From Streptomyces rubradiris (GTDB lineage: Bacteria; Actinomycetota; Actinomycetes; Streptomycetales; Streptomycetaceae), in contig NZ_BNEA01000015.1 of NCBI RefSeq assembly GCF_016860525.1, forward strand, positions 1,488,001-1,552,000: DNA of 64,000 nt. Direction: 5' to 3'. The position numbers were made by a program, and so were the translations under genes. The notes under the pieces are model-generated. The model did not search any database and was not told the DNA's origin. It saw only the letters and a list, made by a program, of their open reading frames with translations. The stretch's first letter is position 1. Each line of letters opens with the position of its first letter. Below are positions 7,978 through 16,389 of the stretch, piece after piece.

Positions 7978-10351
7978 AGGCGGCCTTTTCCCCCTCCTCT
8001 TCCTCCTCGGCGGCGGGCGTCAGCGGTACCTGGGGGCCGTTCAGCTCGTCCAGCCAGCGGCGCAGGATGCGGTGGATCCGCTCGGCGCCGACCGGTTCCG
8101 TCCCGTCGGCGGACGGCGGGGAGAGGTCCACCGGGGAGAGCAGGAACGGACGGGACTGGGCCCCGCCGAGACCGCCGTGCGAGCCGATCTGCTCCTCGAA
8201 GGCGAGGACCTCGCCGTCGGCGGGGTCGTAGGCGGAGTTGACCATGATGTCGGCGGTGTGCGGGAAGGAGTGGGTGCGGCGGACGGCGTCCGCGGCGCCG
8301 GGGCCGAAGCGGGCCAGCGGGCCCGGCTCGTCGTCCAGCCGGTCCAGCGGGATCTCCGCGCCGTGCGCGCCGAGCACCACACCGCCGTGCCGCTCGCTGC
8401 GCACCAGCAGGAAGCCGATGCCGGGGTGGTTGGCGAGGGTGGTGAGCAGGGCCGGGTGGCGGGCGTCGATCTCCTCCTTGGTCATCCGGTGCGGGACGTC
8501 CGGGAAGGAGACCAGGCCGAGGTTGCCGGAGGCCAGCACGACGGGCTCGCGGCGGCGGGCCGGACGGTGGTGCTCGCCCTTCTCCTCCACCGGGCGGCGC
8601 AGGGCGGCGCGCACGGCGGCGCGGGCCTCGGCACCGCTGTGCGTCTGCCGGGCCCGGCGCGGCACGGGCAGCCCGCAGCCGGCCCGGACCAGGTCGCCGA
8701 GGGTGAGGCCGTAGCGGGCGCGGAACGTTTCGCCGGGGCTCTGCCCGTGGTCGGACAGCACGACGATCCGGTACGGGCGCGGGGCGTGTTCGGCGACGCG
8801 CTCCAGCAGGGCCAGGCAGCGGTCGAGGCGCCGCAGGACCTGCTCGGCGTCGCGACCGTGCGGGCCGGAGTGGTGGGCGACCTCGTCGTAGGCGACGAGG
8901 TCGGCGTAGACGGCGGTCCGGCCGGCGAGCATGTCGCCCATGACCGCGGCGACGACGACGTCCCGCTCGACGACGGTGGCGAAGGCGCGGATCAGCGGGT
9001 ACAGGCCGCCCCGGCCGACCCGCGGGCGCTGCCGGCCCAGCCGGGCGCGGGTGGACTGGCCGATCTCGCGGGCCACCTCGGCGACGAAGGACAGGGCGGT
9101 GCGGACGGCGTTCGCGGGGTCGGAGAAGTAGGCGAAGTAGCCGGCCCGGGAGCGGTTGTCGCGGCCGCGGCGGCGGGTGGCGATGGACAGCACCAGGGCC
9201 TGTTCGCCGGCGCCGCCGCTGAAGAGGTTGCCGCGGCTGGCGCCGTCGACGGCGAGCAGTCCGTCGTCACCGGTGCGCAGGGCGGCGCGGCGCTGGAGTT
9301 CGGCCGCGCTGGTCGGCCGGTTGCACACCATCACCTCGCCGCGGTCCTTCTCGTACCAGCGGAAGGCCGGCACGTCGAAGGTGCTGCCGTGCAGGATGCC
9401 GAGCTGACTGGCCCCGGTCTGGCTGGACCAGTCTGTGCGCCAAGGGGTGAGGCGGTGGGTGGGCGCGCGGGTGGGCAGGGGGGCGCGGGGTCCCTGGGCC
9501 GGGAGGGCGGCGGTGGCCTCGTGGGCCGGGAGGGCGGCGGACGGCCCGGAGGCGTTGCCGGAGGCGGCGGACGGTGCGGGGGCGGAGCGGCCGGGGGCGG
9601 CGGGCGGTTCGAGAGCCGCGGACGGTCCGTGGGTGGAGCGGCCGTCGTCGGCCGGCCGAGCGCCGGTCGTGCGCGGTCGTATCCCGTCGGCTGCCGGACG
9701 TATGCCGTCGGCTGCCGGGCGTATGCCGTGCGCGGCCGGTCCCGCGGTCTCGTGTGACGACAGCCAGCGGGCGATCGTCGGCATCAGGCCCTTGCGGACC
9801 GCGTCCGTGAGGACGTCGTGGCCGACGCCGTCGAGCTGGACGCAGACCAGGCCGGGCGTGGTGGGACAGGGCGGGTGGGCCCGGCGGCCGCGGGTGGCGA
9901 GGCGGTGCAGCCGGCGGCGGTATGCCTCGTCGTCGCGCACCGCGAGGGCCGCGCCGGTCGCGGAGGCGACGGCGGACATCACCGCGGCCACGATGACCGC
10001 GGTCTCGGGCGCGGCCTCGCCCCGGCCGGAGGGGTTGACGCGCAGGGCGAGCAGCAGCAGGGAGCCGTTAAGGAAGAAGACCAGCAGGCCGAGGACCAGC
10101 GCGGGCACGAGCAGCAGCAGCCGGACCAGCAGTGGCCAGACCACGGCCGACAGGATGCCGAAGGCTCCGGCACCGCAGGCGGCGGCCAGGGCGATCCGGG
10201 TGACGCTGTCGCCGTCGGCGGACTGGAGCCGGAAGTCGGGCAGCAGCCCGGCGAGGAGCAGCATGGTGACCGTGGAGACCGCCCATACGGCGACGCTTCG
10301 CCCGACCTGACTGGCGATCCGCCGCCACCGCACGCCCCGCACGCCGTACAC
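7976..10351 (-). CDS. Membrane-anchored alkaline-phosphatase-superfamily phosphodiesterase
   Basis: 791 residues. The N-terminal 130 or so contain about four hydrophobic segments (AVWAVSTVTMLLLAGLL, LVRLLLLVPALVLGLLVFFL and others), resembling a membrane domain. The rest is a type I phosphodiesterase/nucleotide-pyrophosphatase fold, with metal-binding motifs VCVQLDGVGHD and VVLSDHGQS and a further His in IGSHGG near the C-terminus. The two parts are joined by a low-complexity Pro/Ala linker with three ADGIRPA-type repeats. GTG at 10351 is chosen as the longest start before the first membrane segment; GTG at 10342 and 10333 are alternatives. The substrate is unknown; hydrolysis of a phosphodiester or head-group at the membrane is inferred. 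Confidence 0.88.
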   Translation of the reverse strand: MYGVRGVRWRRIASQVGRSVAVWAVSTVTMLLLAGLLPDFRLQSADGDSVTRIALAAACGAGAFGILSAVVWPLLVRLLLLVPALVLGLLVFFLNGSLLLLALRVNPSGRGEAAPETAVIVAAVMSAVASATGAALAVRDDEAYRRRLHRLATRGRRAHPPCPTTPGLVCVQLDGVGHDVLTDAVRKGLMPTIARWLSSHETAGPAAHGIRPAADGIRPAADGIRPRTTGARPADDGRSTHGPSAALEPPAAPGRSAPAPSAASGNASGPSAALPAHEATAALPAQGPRAPLPTRAPTHRLTPWRTDWSSQTGASQLGILHGSTFDVPAFRWYEKDRGEVMVCNRPTSAAELQRRAALRTGDDGLLAVDGASRGNLFSGGAGEQALVLSIATRRRGRDNRSRAGYFAYFSDPANAVRTALSFVAEVAREIGQSTRARLGRQRPRVGRGGLYPLIRAFATVVERDVVVAAVMGDMLAGRTAVYADLVAYDEVAHHSGPHGRDAEQVLRRLDRCLALLERVAEHAPRPYRIVVLSDHGQSPGETFRARYGLTLGDLVRAGCGLPVPRRARQTHSGAEARAAVRAALRRPVEEKGEHHRPARRREPVVLASGNLGLVSFPDVPHRMTKEEIDARHPALLTTLANHPGIGFLLVRSERHGGVVLGAHGAEIPLDRLDDEPGPLARFGPGAADAVRRTHSFPHTADIMVNSAYDPADGEVLAFEEQIGSHGGLGGAQSRPFLLSPVDLSPPSADGTEPVGAERIHRILRRWLDELNGPQVPLTPAAEEEEEGEKAA
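9678..9740. repeat. 21-bp in-frame repeats in the phosphodiesterase linker
   Basis: Units CGTATCCCGTCGGCTGCCGGA (9678-9698) and CGTATGCCGTCGGCTGCCGGG (9699-9719), with a third diverged copy after 9720. They encode the heptapeptide ADGIRPA on the minus strand. They sit in the disordered linker between the membrane and catalytic domains, where changes in copy number would alter linker length but keep the frame. Confidence 0.8.
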
Positions 10352-10470
10352 CTCACAACCCGGCCCTCCCGCCCCTCGGGCCAGGAGGACCCTCCTTACG
10401 CTCCAGCGGGCCGGTCGGGCCCGGTTCCACCTTGTCACACGGGGGCGCGGACGACCGGGGCGGACCGGGG

Positions 10471-10902
10471 TCACCGGCCGTCGTAGCCGGCCGTCGGCAT
10501 GGACAGTCGGCGGTGCACCCGGGCCTTCATCTGCGCGTCGTACGACGGCTCGGCGCGCCCCACCGTCTCCACGCGCACGCCCCGGCGCGCGCACTCGGCG
10601 GTGAACTCCTCCACCGACGACAGGGCCCGGCGCAGCACCCGGAGGCTGGGCGCGACGAACACGTCCACCCCGGGGCGCACCCCCTCCCAGAGCGCGCAGT
10701 GGTCGAAACGCAGACCGCCTACGAGAAGTTCCCGGGCGATGACGTAGCCGCGCTCGGCGGCCCAGCGGGCGCACATGGCGTGCTGGCTGCGGGAGTCCAC
10801 CAGGAAGGGGTCGGCCTCCAGCTCTTCCAGGGGCGTCAGGCTCGCGATGGCGGTGACCCGCACCGGCGTCAGCGTGCCGAAAACCCCTCGCGGCTGTCTC
10901 AT
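10471..10902 (-). CDS. Small protein resembling a degenerate serine-recombinase catalytic domain
   Basis: 143 residues. The pattern DSRSQHAMCARWAAERGYV, then GVDVFVAPSLRVLRRAL and CARRGVRVETV follows the layout of the resolvase N-terminal domain (helix after the active-site strand, the R-x2-R region, then the strand reading GV-x-V-x-T). The N-terminal strand (VRVTAIASL) lacks the usual Y-x-R-x-S signature, and there is no DNA-binding domain after it. Catalytic recombination is therefore unlikely; a repurposed fold is a better guess. It is divergent from the MBL hydrolase at 10987, with an 84-nt shared upstream region. Family assignment is by eye and tentative; the ORF itself looks real. Confidence 0.7.
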   Translation of the reverse strand: MRQPRGVFGTLTPVRVTAIASLTPLEELEADPFLVDSRSQHAMCARWAAERGYVIARELLVGGLRFDHCALWEGVRPGVDVFVAPSLRVLRRALSSVEEFTAECARRGVRVETVGRAEPSYDAQMKARVHRRLSMPTAGYDGR

Positions 10903-10986
10903 GGCGTCCCCTCACCTCCCGATTTCGCCGCCGACCCTACTCCAGCCCGTAGGCTTCGGGGAGTCGCGCGAAGGAGGCGAAAGAAG

Positions 10987-11760
10987 GTGCCGGTGGAGAT
11001 CACCTGGTGGGGGCACGCCACCTGCGTGGTGGAGGACGCGAACATCAGGGTGCTCACCGATCCGCTGTTCGCCCACCGGCTGGCGCACCTGCGCCGCCGC
11101 CGGGGTGCCGTGCCGCCCGCCGGGGCCCGCCGCGCCGACCTGGCGCTGGTCTCGCATCTGCACGCCGACCATCTGCACCTGCCCTCGCTGGCCTGCCTCG
11201 CCCCGGGCACGCGCCTGCTCGTGCCCCGGGGCGCACCACGGGCGGTACCCGGACTGCGCCGGCTACGGCAGCTGCGGATCACCGAGGTGGTGCCCGGCGA
11301 CGAGGTGCGGGTGGGCGAGGTGCTGGTCCGGGTGGTGCCGGCGCTGCACGACGGGCGGCGGCTGCCGGTGGGCCCGCGCCGCTCCCCCGCGCTGGGCTAC
11401 GTCGTGGAGGGCGAGGCGCGGACCTACTTCGCCGGCGACACCGGGCTGTTCGACGAGATGGCCGAACGGGTCGGGCCGGTGGACGCGGCGCTGCTGCCGG
11501 TGGGCGGCTGGGGTCCGTATCTCGGGGAGGGGCACCTGGACGCGGGGCGGGCGGCGCGGGCGCTGGCCCGGCTGGCGCCGCGGATCGCGGTGCCGGTGCA
11601 CTACGGGACGTACTGGCCGATCGGCATGGACGCGGTACGCCCGCACGAGTTCCACGCGCCGGGTGACGAGTTCGTACGGCTGGCCGCGGTGGCCGCGCCC
11701 CGGGTGGCGGTGCACAAGCTGGCGCACGGCGAGAGCGTGCGGCTGGAGGTCGCGCGGTGA
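10987..11760 (+). CDS. MBL-fold metallo-hydrolase
   Basis: 257-residue metallo-beta-lactamase-fold enzyme of the UlaG-like group. It shows an early TWWGHATCVVE segment, the zinc motif HLHADH (residues about 55-60), GDTG for the later Asp ligand and a C-terminal VPVHYGTY His. GTG at 10987 is chosen because AAGGAGG lies about 9 nt upstream. Its stop overlaps the GTG of the DedA gene by 4 nt (GTGA), so the two are co-translated. Substrate unknown; family members hydrolyse phosphoesters, lactones or lipid head-groups. Pairing with a DedA membrane protein hints at a lipid-related role, which is inference. Confidence 0.9.
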   Translation: MPVEITWWGHATCVVEDANIRVLTDPLFAHRLAHLRRRRGAVPPAGARRADLALVSHLHADHLHLPSLACLAPGTRLLVPRGAPRAVPGLRRLRQLRITEVVPGDEVRVGEVLVRVVPALHDGRRLPVGPRRSPALGYVVEGEARTYFAGDTGLFDEMAERVGPVDAALLPVGGWGPYLGEGHLDAGRAARALARLAPRIAVPVHYGTYWPIGMDAVRPHEFHAPGDEFVRLAAVAAPRVAVHKLAHGESVRLEVAR

Positions 11761-12377
11761 CCTGGCTCGCCGCCGCGTCGGCCACCGTGACCCCCGAGTC
11801 CACGCAGCAGGTGGTGGGCTATCCGTCGTTGTTCCTGCTGGTGCTGATCGGGGCGCTGGTGCCGGTGGTGCCGACGGGCGCGCTGGTGAGCTCGGCGGCG
11901 GTGGTCGCGCTCCACCAGAGGGCGCCGTACTCGTCGGCGCTGGTGTTCGTGACGGCGGCACTGGCCGCGTTCCTGGGGGACGTGGCGCTGTACTGGCTGG
12001 GCCGGCGCGGGATGCGGTCCAGGAGCGGGTCGCGGTGGCTGGCGGCGATCCGGGCCCGGGCGCCGGAGGAGCGGCTGGCGCAAGCCCGGGGGAAGCTGGC
12101 CGAACACGGGATCGCCGTGCTGGTGCTGTCCCGGCTCGTACCCGCCGGGCGGATACCGGTGATGCTGGCGTGCCTGATGGCGGAGTGGCCGCCGCGGAGG
12201 TTCGCGCGGGGGAACCTCCCGGCGTGCCTGGCCTGGGCGGCGACGTATCAGGTGATCGGGATCGTGGGCGGGTCGTTGTTCGAGGAACCGTGGGAGGGGG
12301 TGGTGCTGGCGGTGGTGCTGACGGTCCTGATCAGCGCGGTCCCCGGGGTGTGGCGGCGGGTCCGGGCCGCCGGCTGA
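11757..12377 (+). CDS. DedA-family membrane protein
   Basis: 206 residues with several hydrophobic segments (LFLLVLIGALVPVVPTGALV, LVFVTAALAAFLGDVALYWL and others). The conserved re-entrant-loop motif near the centre reads VLSRLVPAGRIPVML, with the Arg-x3-Gly-Arg pattern characteristic of DedA/SNARE-associated proteins. Family members act as lipid scramblases or flippases (for example undecaprenyl phosphate or phosphatidylethanolamine). GTG start overlaps the upstream MBL gene by 4 nt. The 3' end overlaps the convergent MBL gene at 12331 by 47 nt. Confidence 0.92.
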   Translation: MTWLAAASATVTPESTQQVVGYPSLFLLVLIGALVPVVPTGALVSSAAVVALHQRAPYSSALVFVTAALAAFLGDVALYWLGRRGMRSRSGSRWLAAIRARAPEERLAQARGKLAEHGIAVLVLSRLVPAGRIPVMLACLMAEWPPRRFARGNLPACLAWAATYQVIGIVGGSLFEEPWEGVVLAVVLTVLISAVPGVWRRVRAAG

Positions 12378-13431
12378 GGCCTCGACTCAGCACTCTGGAC
12401 GCGCCGACCGGGAGGTCCCACAGGTCCGCGCGCTCCAGTCCCGCCTTCTCCCAGGCGGCCCGTACCCGGGTGAGCGGTTCCAGGACCGGTTCCGCCGAGA
12501 GGATGAACGTGCCCCAGTGCATGGGGGCCATGCGGCGGGCGCCGAGGTCCAGGGTGGCCCGGACCGCCTCCTCGGGGTCGCAGTGGACGTCGCTGAGCCA
12601 CCAGCGGGGGTCGTAGGCGCCGATGGGCATCAGGGCCAGGTCGATGCCGGGGTAGCGGCGGCCGATGCGGGAGAACCAGTGGCCGTAGCCGGTGTCGCCG
12701 GCGAAGTAGAGGCGCTGTCCGTCCGGGGCGGTGAGGACCCAGCCGCCCCACAGGCTGCGGCAGGTGTCGGTGAGGGTGCGCTTGGACCAGTGGTGGGCGG
12801 GGACGAAGTCGAAGCGGGTGCCGGACAGTTCGGCGCCCTCCCACCAGTCCAGCTCGGTGACGCGGGTGAACCGGCGGCGGCGGAACCAGTTGCCGAGGCC
12901 CGCGGGCACGAAGACGGGGGTGTCGCGCGGGAGCCGGCGCAGGGTGGGGGCGTCCAGGTGGTCGTAGTGGTTGTGGCTGATGACGACGGCGTCGACGGGG
13001 GGCAGCGCGTCCCAGGGCACGCCCACGGGGGTGACGCGGGCCGGGGTGCCGAGGATGCGGCGGGACCAGACCGGGTCGGTGAGGACGGTCAGCCCGCCGA
13101 TCCGGACGACCCAGCTGGCGTGTCCCGCCCAGGTGACGGCCAGGGTGCGGCTGTCCACACGGGGCAGCGGGCCCGGTTCGTACGGCAGCCGGGGGATGTC
13201 GGCGAGGCCGTCGGGGCCGGGGCGCACGGCGCCTTCGCGGGCGAAGCGGGCGAGGGCCTTCAGGCCGGGCAGGGGCGCGGTCAGCCGGTCGTGGAAGGTG
13301 CGCGGCCAGACCCGGTGTTCGCCCAGCGGGCGGGGCTCGGCCAGCGGGGGAAAGGGGGCGGCGCGGGGGTCCGGCGCGCCGGGTGCCGTGGTCGTCGTGG
13401 CCGGGCCGGGCTCATGCGTCTGCTGCGTCAT
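12331..13431 (-). CDS. MBL-fold metallo-hydrolase, NAPE-PLD/RomA-like
   Basis: 366 residues. The pattern TWAGHASWVVRIGGLTVLTDPVWS, zinc motif HNHYDH (residues about 140-145), PAHHWSKR, FAGDTGYG and a C-terminal APMHWGTF matches the NAPE-phospholipase-D-like branch of the MBL superfamily, which cleaves phosphodiester bonds in N-acyl phospholipids in eukaryotes. The bacterial substrate is not known. ATG at 13431 is preferred over 13446 because it overlaps the stop of the aminotransferase gene by 4 nt. The 3' end overlaps the DedA gene tail-to-tail by 47 nt. It is the second MBL enzyme within 3 kb. Confidence 0.9.
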   Translation of the reverse strand: MTQQTHEPGPATTTTAPGAPDPRAAPFPPLAEPRPLGEHRVWPRTFHDRLTAPLPGLKALARFAREGAVRPGPDGLADIPRLPYEPGPLPRVDSRTLAVTWAGHASWVVRIGGLTVLTDPVWSRRILGTPARVTPVGVPWDALPPVDAVVISHNHYDHLDAPTLRRLPRDTPVFVPAGLGNWFRRRRFTRVTELDWWEGAELSGTRFDFVPAHHWSKRTLTDTCRSLWGGWVLTAPDGQRLYFAGDTGYGHWFSRIGRRYPGIDLALMPIGAYDPRWWLSDVHCDPEEAVRATLDLGARRMAPMHWGTFILSAEPVLEPLTRVRAAWEKAGLERADLWDLPVGASRVLSRGLSRRPGPAATPRGPR

Positions 13432-15206
13432 CGAGGATGCTCCCATCGCTGAGCGTCGTCGCGGAGATCGTCGAAGGCCGACCTCAAGGAGACCAACGCG
13501 CGTTGCACGTGTGGCAGTTCCAACGGTGCGGGGGACGCGAGGCTCTCCGTGCGCTCCTCGTCCGTGCCGCCCAGCAGGGGTCCGGTGGCGAGCCGCACGC
13601 GCAGCGCGCCGAGGTCGTCGCCGAAGCGGTGGCCGCCGGGCGCGGGCATGCCGAGCCGGGCGGTGAGGAGGTCCTCCAGGTCCTGGGCGTCCCCGGCCCC
13701 CTGGGCGGCCAGCGGCTCGCGCAGCGGCGCGAGGTCGGCGTACAGGTGACGGCCGGCCTGCGGGGGTCGGGCGAGTGCGCCGGCGGCGACCACGGCGGCG
13801 TGCGCGGCGGCGGCCACGCGCGCGTGCAGCCGGACGGTGGCCTCCCGGCGTTCGGTGACGGGCGGCGGTTCGTCGAGGGCGTAGCAGGCCGCCGCGGCGA
13901 CCGGTACGGCGAGCCGCGCGCCGAGGGCGGTGAGGACGTCGAGCACGCGCGCGTGCAGCCGCCGTCCGGCCCCGGTGGCCGGGAAGCGCGCGACGGCGGC
14001 GGGCCAGCCGGCGGGCAGCAGGGCACCGGCCAGGTCGGTGACGACGGTGACCTCGTCGGGCCACATCTCGGCCGGGCTGAGCAGGACGGTCTCGCGCGGT
14101 GCGTGCAGGGTGTCGCGCCAGGTCTCGTCGCTGACCAGGTGGAGGCCCTCGGCGGTGGCGGCCTCGACGGTCTCGTGCAGCAGTTCGGGCGGGGCGACGG
14201 TGGCGGTGGGGTCGTCGGCGACGGACAGCACCAGCAGCCGTGGGTCGCCGCCCTCGGCACGGACCCGGCGCACGGTCTCCAGCAGGGCGTACGGGTCGGG
14301 CACGCCGCCGCTCTCGGCGGGGGTCGGCACATGGAACACGGGCCGGCCGAGGAGTCGGGCGTACGGCGCCCACCAGGCGGCGCAGGGGCGGGGTACGAGG
14401 ATGTCGGCGCCGTCGCCGGCCAGCGCGGCGGTGATGGCGAGCAGCAGCGCGGGGGCGCCGGGGCCCGCGGCGACCCGGTCGGGGACGCAGGACAGTCCGC
14501 GCCGGGTCCAGTACCCGCAGGCCGCCTCCAGCAGGGCGGGCGCGCCGCCGACGGGCTGGGCGTCGGCGCGGCCCGCCGCGGCGGCGACCACGGCGGACAA
14601 CTCGGGCAGCACGGGCAGACCATCGGCGGGCAGCGGCGGACCGTAGCGGACGGGGCCGTGGTCCTCCCGGGGGTGGGCGGGGACGTGGCCGTCGCGGCGG
14701 GGGACGGAACCGCGACCGTGGCGGCCGGGGCCGTGGCCGTCCCGGTGGTGGGCGGAACCGTGGCCCTCACCGCAGGGGACGGGCTCCTGGTCGTTCCCTC
14801 GGAGGGCGGGATCGGCCTCGCGGGGGTGGACGGGGCCGCGGTCCTCACCGCGCGGAACAGGGCCCCGGGGCTCCCGGCCGTGGGCGGCGCCGTGGTCCTC
14901 ACCGCCGCGAGCGGCACCCCGGTTCTCCGTGCCGGGGGCGGGGCCGTGGCCGTCCCGGCGGGGGGCGGAACCGTGGCCCTCACCGCAGGGGACGGGCTCC
15001 TGGTCGTTCCCTCGGGGGGCGGGACCGGGATCGGCCGCGCGGGGGTGGACGGGGCCGCGGTCCTCACCGCGCGGAACAGGGCCCCGGGGCGCCCGGCCGT
15101 GGTCGGCGCCGTGGTCCTCACCGCCGCGAGCGGCACCCCGGTTCTCCGTGCCGGGGACGGGGCCGTGGCCGTCCCGGCGGTCTCGGTCCGGGTCCGTGCG
15201 CCGCAT
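13428..15206 (-). CDS. PLP-dependent aminotransferase-like protein with duplicated N-terminal extension
   Basis: 592 residues. The C-terminal 395 or so resemble a fold-type I aminotransferase (VGGAPALLEAACGYWTRRGL, then AAGPGAPALLLAITAAL and SDETWRDTL). The lysine that would bind PLP is not evident: the expected position reads TDLAGALLPAGWP, so activity may be lost or altered. The N-terminal 180 or so are low-complexity and contain two copies of a Gly/Pro/Arg/Asp-rich unit of 73 and 71 residues. ATG at 15206 is supported by GGAGG five bases upstream, so the extension is probably translated. Coupled to the MBL gene by a 4-nt overlap. Confidence 0.78.
   Translation of the reverse strand: MRRTDPDRDRRDGHGPVPGTENRGAARGGEDHGADHGRAPRGPVPRGEDRGPVHPRAADPGPAPRGNDQEPVPCGEGHGSAPRRDGHGPAPGTENRGAARGGEDHGAAHGREPRGPVPRGEDRGPVHPREADPALRGNDQEPVPCGEGHGSAHHRDGHGPGRHGRGSVPRRDGHVPAHPREDHGPVRYGPPLPADGLPVLPELSAVVAAAAGRADAQPVGGAPALLEAACGYWTRRGLSCVPDRVAAGPGAPALLLAITAALAGDGADILVPRPCAAWWAPYARLLGRPVFHVPTPAESGGVPDPYALLETVRRVRAEGGDPRLLVLSVADDPTATVAPPELLHETVEAATAEGLHLVSDETWRDTLHAPRETVLLSPAEMWPDEVTVVTDLAGALLPAGWPAAVARFPATGAGRRLHARVLDVLTALGARLAVPVAAAACYALDEPPPVTERREATVRLHARVAAAAHAAVVAAGALARPPQAGRHLYADLAPLREPLAAQGAGDAQDLEDLLTARLGMPAPGGHRFGDDLGALRVRLATGPLLGGTDEERTESLASPAPLELPHVQRALVSLRSAFDDLRDDAQRWEHPR
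14740..15185. repeat. 219-bp direct repeat inside the aminotransferase N-terminus
   Basis: Two near-identical in-frame units offset by 219 bp; for example CCGCCGCGAGCGGCACCCC occurs at 14902 and again at 15121. They encode the segment running from DGHGPAPGTENRG to EPVPCGEGHGSA. The copy nearer the C-terminus is two codons shorter. A third, degraded version (DGHGPGRHGRG...) follows toward 14690. Boundaries are approximate. Confidence 0.85.
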
Positions 15207-15468
15207 GTCCGCCTCCGCGAGTGCGTGGTGCCGTTGTGCCGTCCCGCCCGGGCCGTGCGTTCCGCGTGCTCGCCGTGCCGCCTGGTGTCCGGGCGTGGTC
15301 GCTGGTCCGCGTTCCTTGTCCGTGCCGTCCGTGTTCGTCGTGCCGGTTCTTGCGTTTCGGGTCCGGTGGTCGCGGGGCGGATGGTGCCGGTGGGGCGCTG
15401 CCGGTTCCCTCGCGACGGCGTGTACCCGGCGTACGGCTGTCCATGGGCGGTCGCCGGTGTCGCCGGGG

Positions 15469-16389
15469 TCACATTTCGGCGGACCGCCCCGCCGCCAGGC
15501 GTGTGCGGCCGTACAGCCGGTAGCCGGCGCCCGCGCAGGCGGCGGCGATCAGGGCGGCGCCGACGGCGAGGGCGGGGACCGAGTCCTCGAAGGTGCCGCC
15601 CGCTCCGGCGTCCACGCCGTGCTGGACGCCGGCCGGGCGGCAGCCGTCGGCGTCGGGGGCGTCAGGGGCGTCAGGGGCCTCACGGCAGGCGTGGCCGCCG
15701 TCGGAGCAGGCCGCGTCGCGGGACTCCCCGCACTGGTGTCCGTCCTGCGCACAGGACCCCCCTCCCGAGCACTCCCGCTCGCCACCGTCCGGGCTCCCGC
15801 CGTCCCGGCCCCCACCGTCGCGCCCGCCCGCGTCCTGTCCCCCGCCGACCTGCCCGGTCCCGCTCCACCCCGAGCCGCCTGGTCCTCCGCCGGTCTGCCC
15901 GGCCCCCTCGCGCCCACCCGCCTCCTGTCCCCCGCCGACCTGCCCGGTCCCGTTCCACCCCGAGCCGTCCGGTCCTCCGCCGGTCTGCCCGGCGCCCTCC
16001 CGCGCCGAGCCGTCCCACCCCGTGCCGTCCGGCCCGGCCGGCTCCTTCCCCGTGCCGTCCACGGCTCCGGCGTCCGGGGCTCCGCCCCCGTCCGGCCCGG
16101 CCTGCTCCCGCCCGCCGGCGCCGGCTCCGAGGGAGGCGTCCTCGCACCCCGGGTCGCCCACGGTTCCGTCGCCGGGGGCTATAGGCGCGGCGCCGAGGGT
16201 TCCCGGAACCGGCACCGGTACCGGTACGGGTCCGGTGAGCGGGTCGCAGGACGCCGGGAGCGGTACCGGCGCGGCGGGCCCGGCCAGGGCGAGCACGGCA
16301 CCGGGGGCGGACGCGGCGGGCCCGGTCAGGGCGAGCACGGCACCGGCGGCGAAGGCGGCGGACAGGGCGGCGCGGGCGGTGCGGCGCAT
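15469..16389 (-). CDS. Secreted Gly-rich repeat protein with C-terminal membrane anchor
   Basis: 306 residues, no family recognised. Residues 1-27 form a signal peptide (MRRTARAALSAAFAAGAVLA). Next come a Pro/Val-rich stretch and a Gly/Gln/Asp-rich region with two 30-residue repeats (unit REGAGQTGGGPDGSGWNGTG, then QVGGGQEAGG). A Cys-rich segment of about seven Cys follows, then a single hydrophobic helix near the C-terminus (VPALAVGAALIAAACAGAGY) with basic residues after it. This layout suggests a surface-exposed, membrane-anchored protein. ATG at 16389 has GAGGAG about 8 nt upstream. It lies 262 nt upstream of the aminotransferase on the same strand; that gap holds no convincing gene. Confidence 0.75.
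   Translation of the reverse strand: MRRTARAALSAAFAAGAVLALTGPAASAPGAVLALAGPAAPVPLPASCDPLTGPVPVPVPVPGTLGAAPIAPGDGTVGDPGCEDASLGAGAGGREQAGPDGGGAPDAGAVDGTGKEPAGPDGTGWDGSAREGAGQTGGGPDGSGWNGTGQVGGGQEAGGREGAGQTGGGPGGSGWSGTGQVGGGQDAGGRDGGGRDGGSPDGGERECSGGGSCAQDGHQCGESRDAACSDGGHACREAPDAPDAPDADGCRPAGVQHGVDAGAGGTFEDSVPALAVGAALIAAACAGAGYRLYGRTRLAAGRSAEM
15841..16020. repeat. 90-bp in-frame repeat in the Gly-rich surface protein
   Basis: Two units offset by exactly 90 bp, starting CCCGCCGACCTGCCCGGTCC at 15841 and 15931, with a few substitutions between them. They encode the 30-residue Gly/Gln-rich repeat. This is typical of surface proteins whose length varies by unequal exchange. Confidence 0.85.

Noticed and set aside
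13383..16184. Very long plus-strand ORFs opposite the aminotransferase and Gly-rich genes
   Set aside because: High GC makes long antisense frames common here. The minus-strand genes have ribosome binding sites, domain matches and a signal peptide; the plus frames have only low-complexity Val/Gly/Arg runs.
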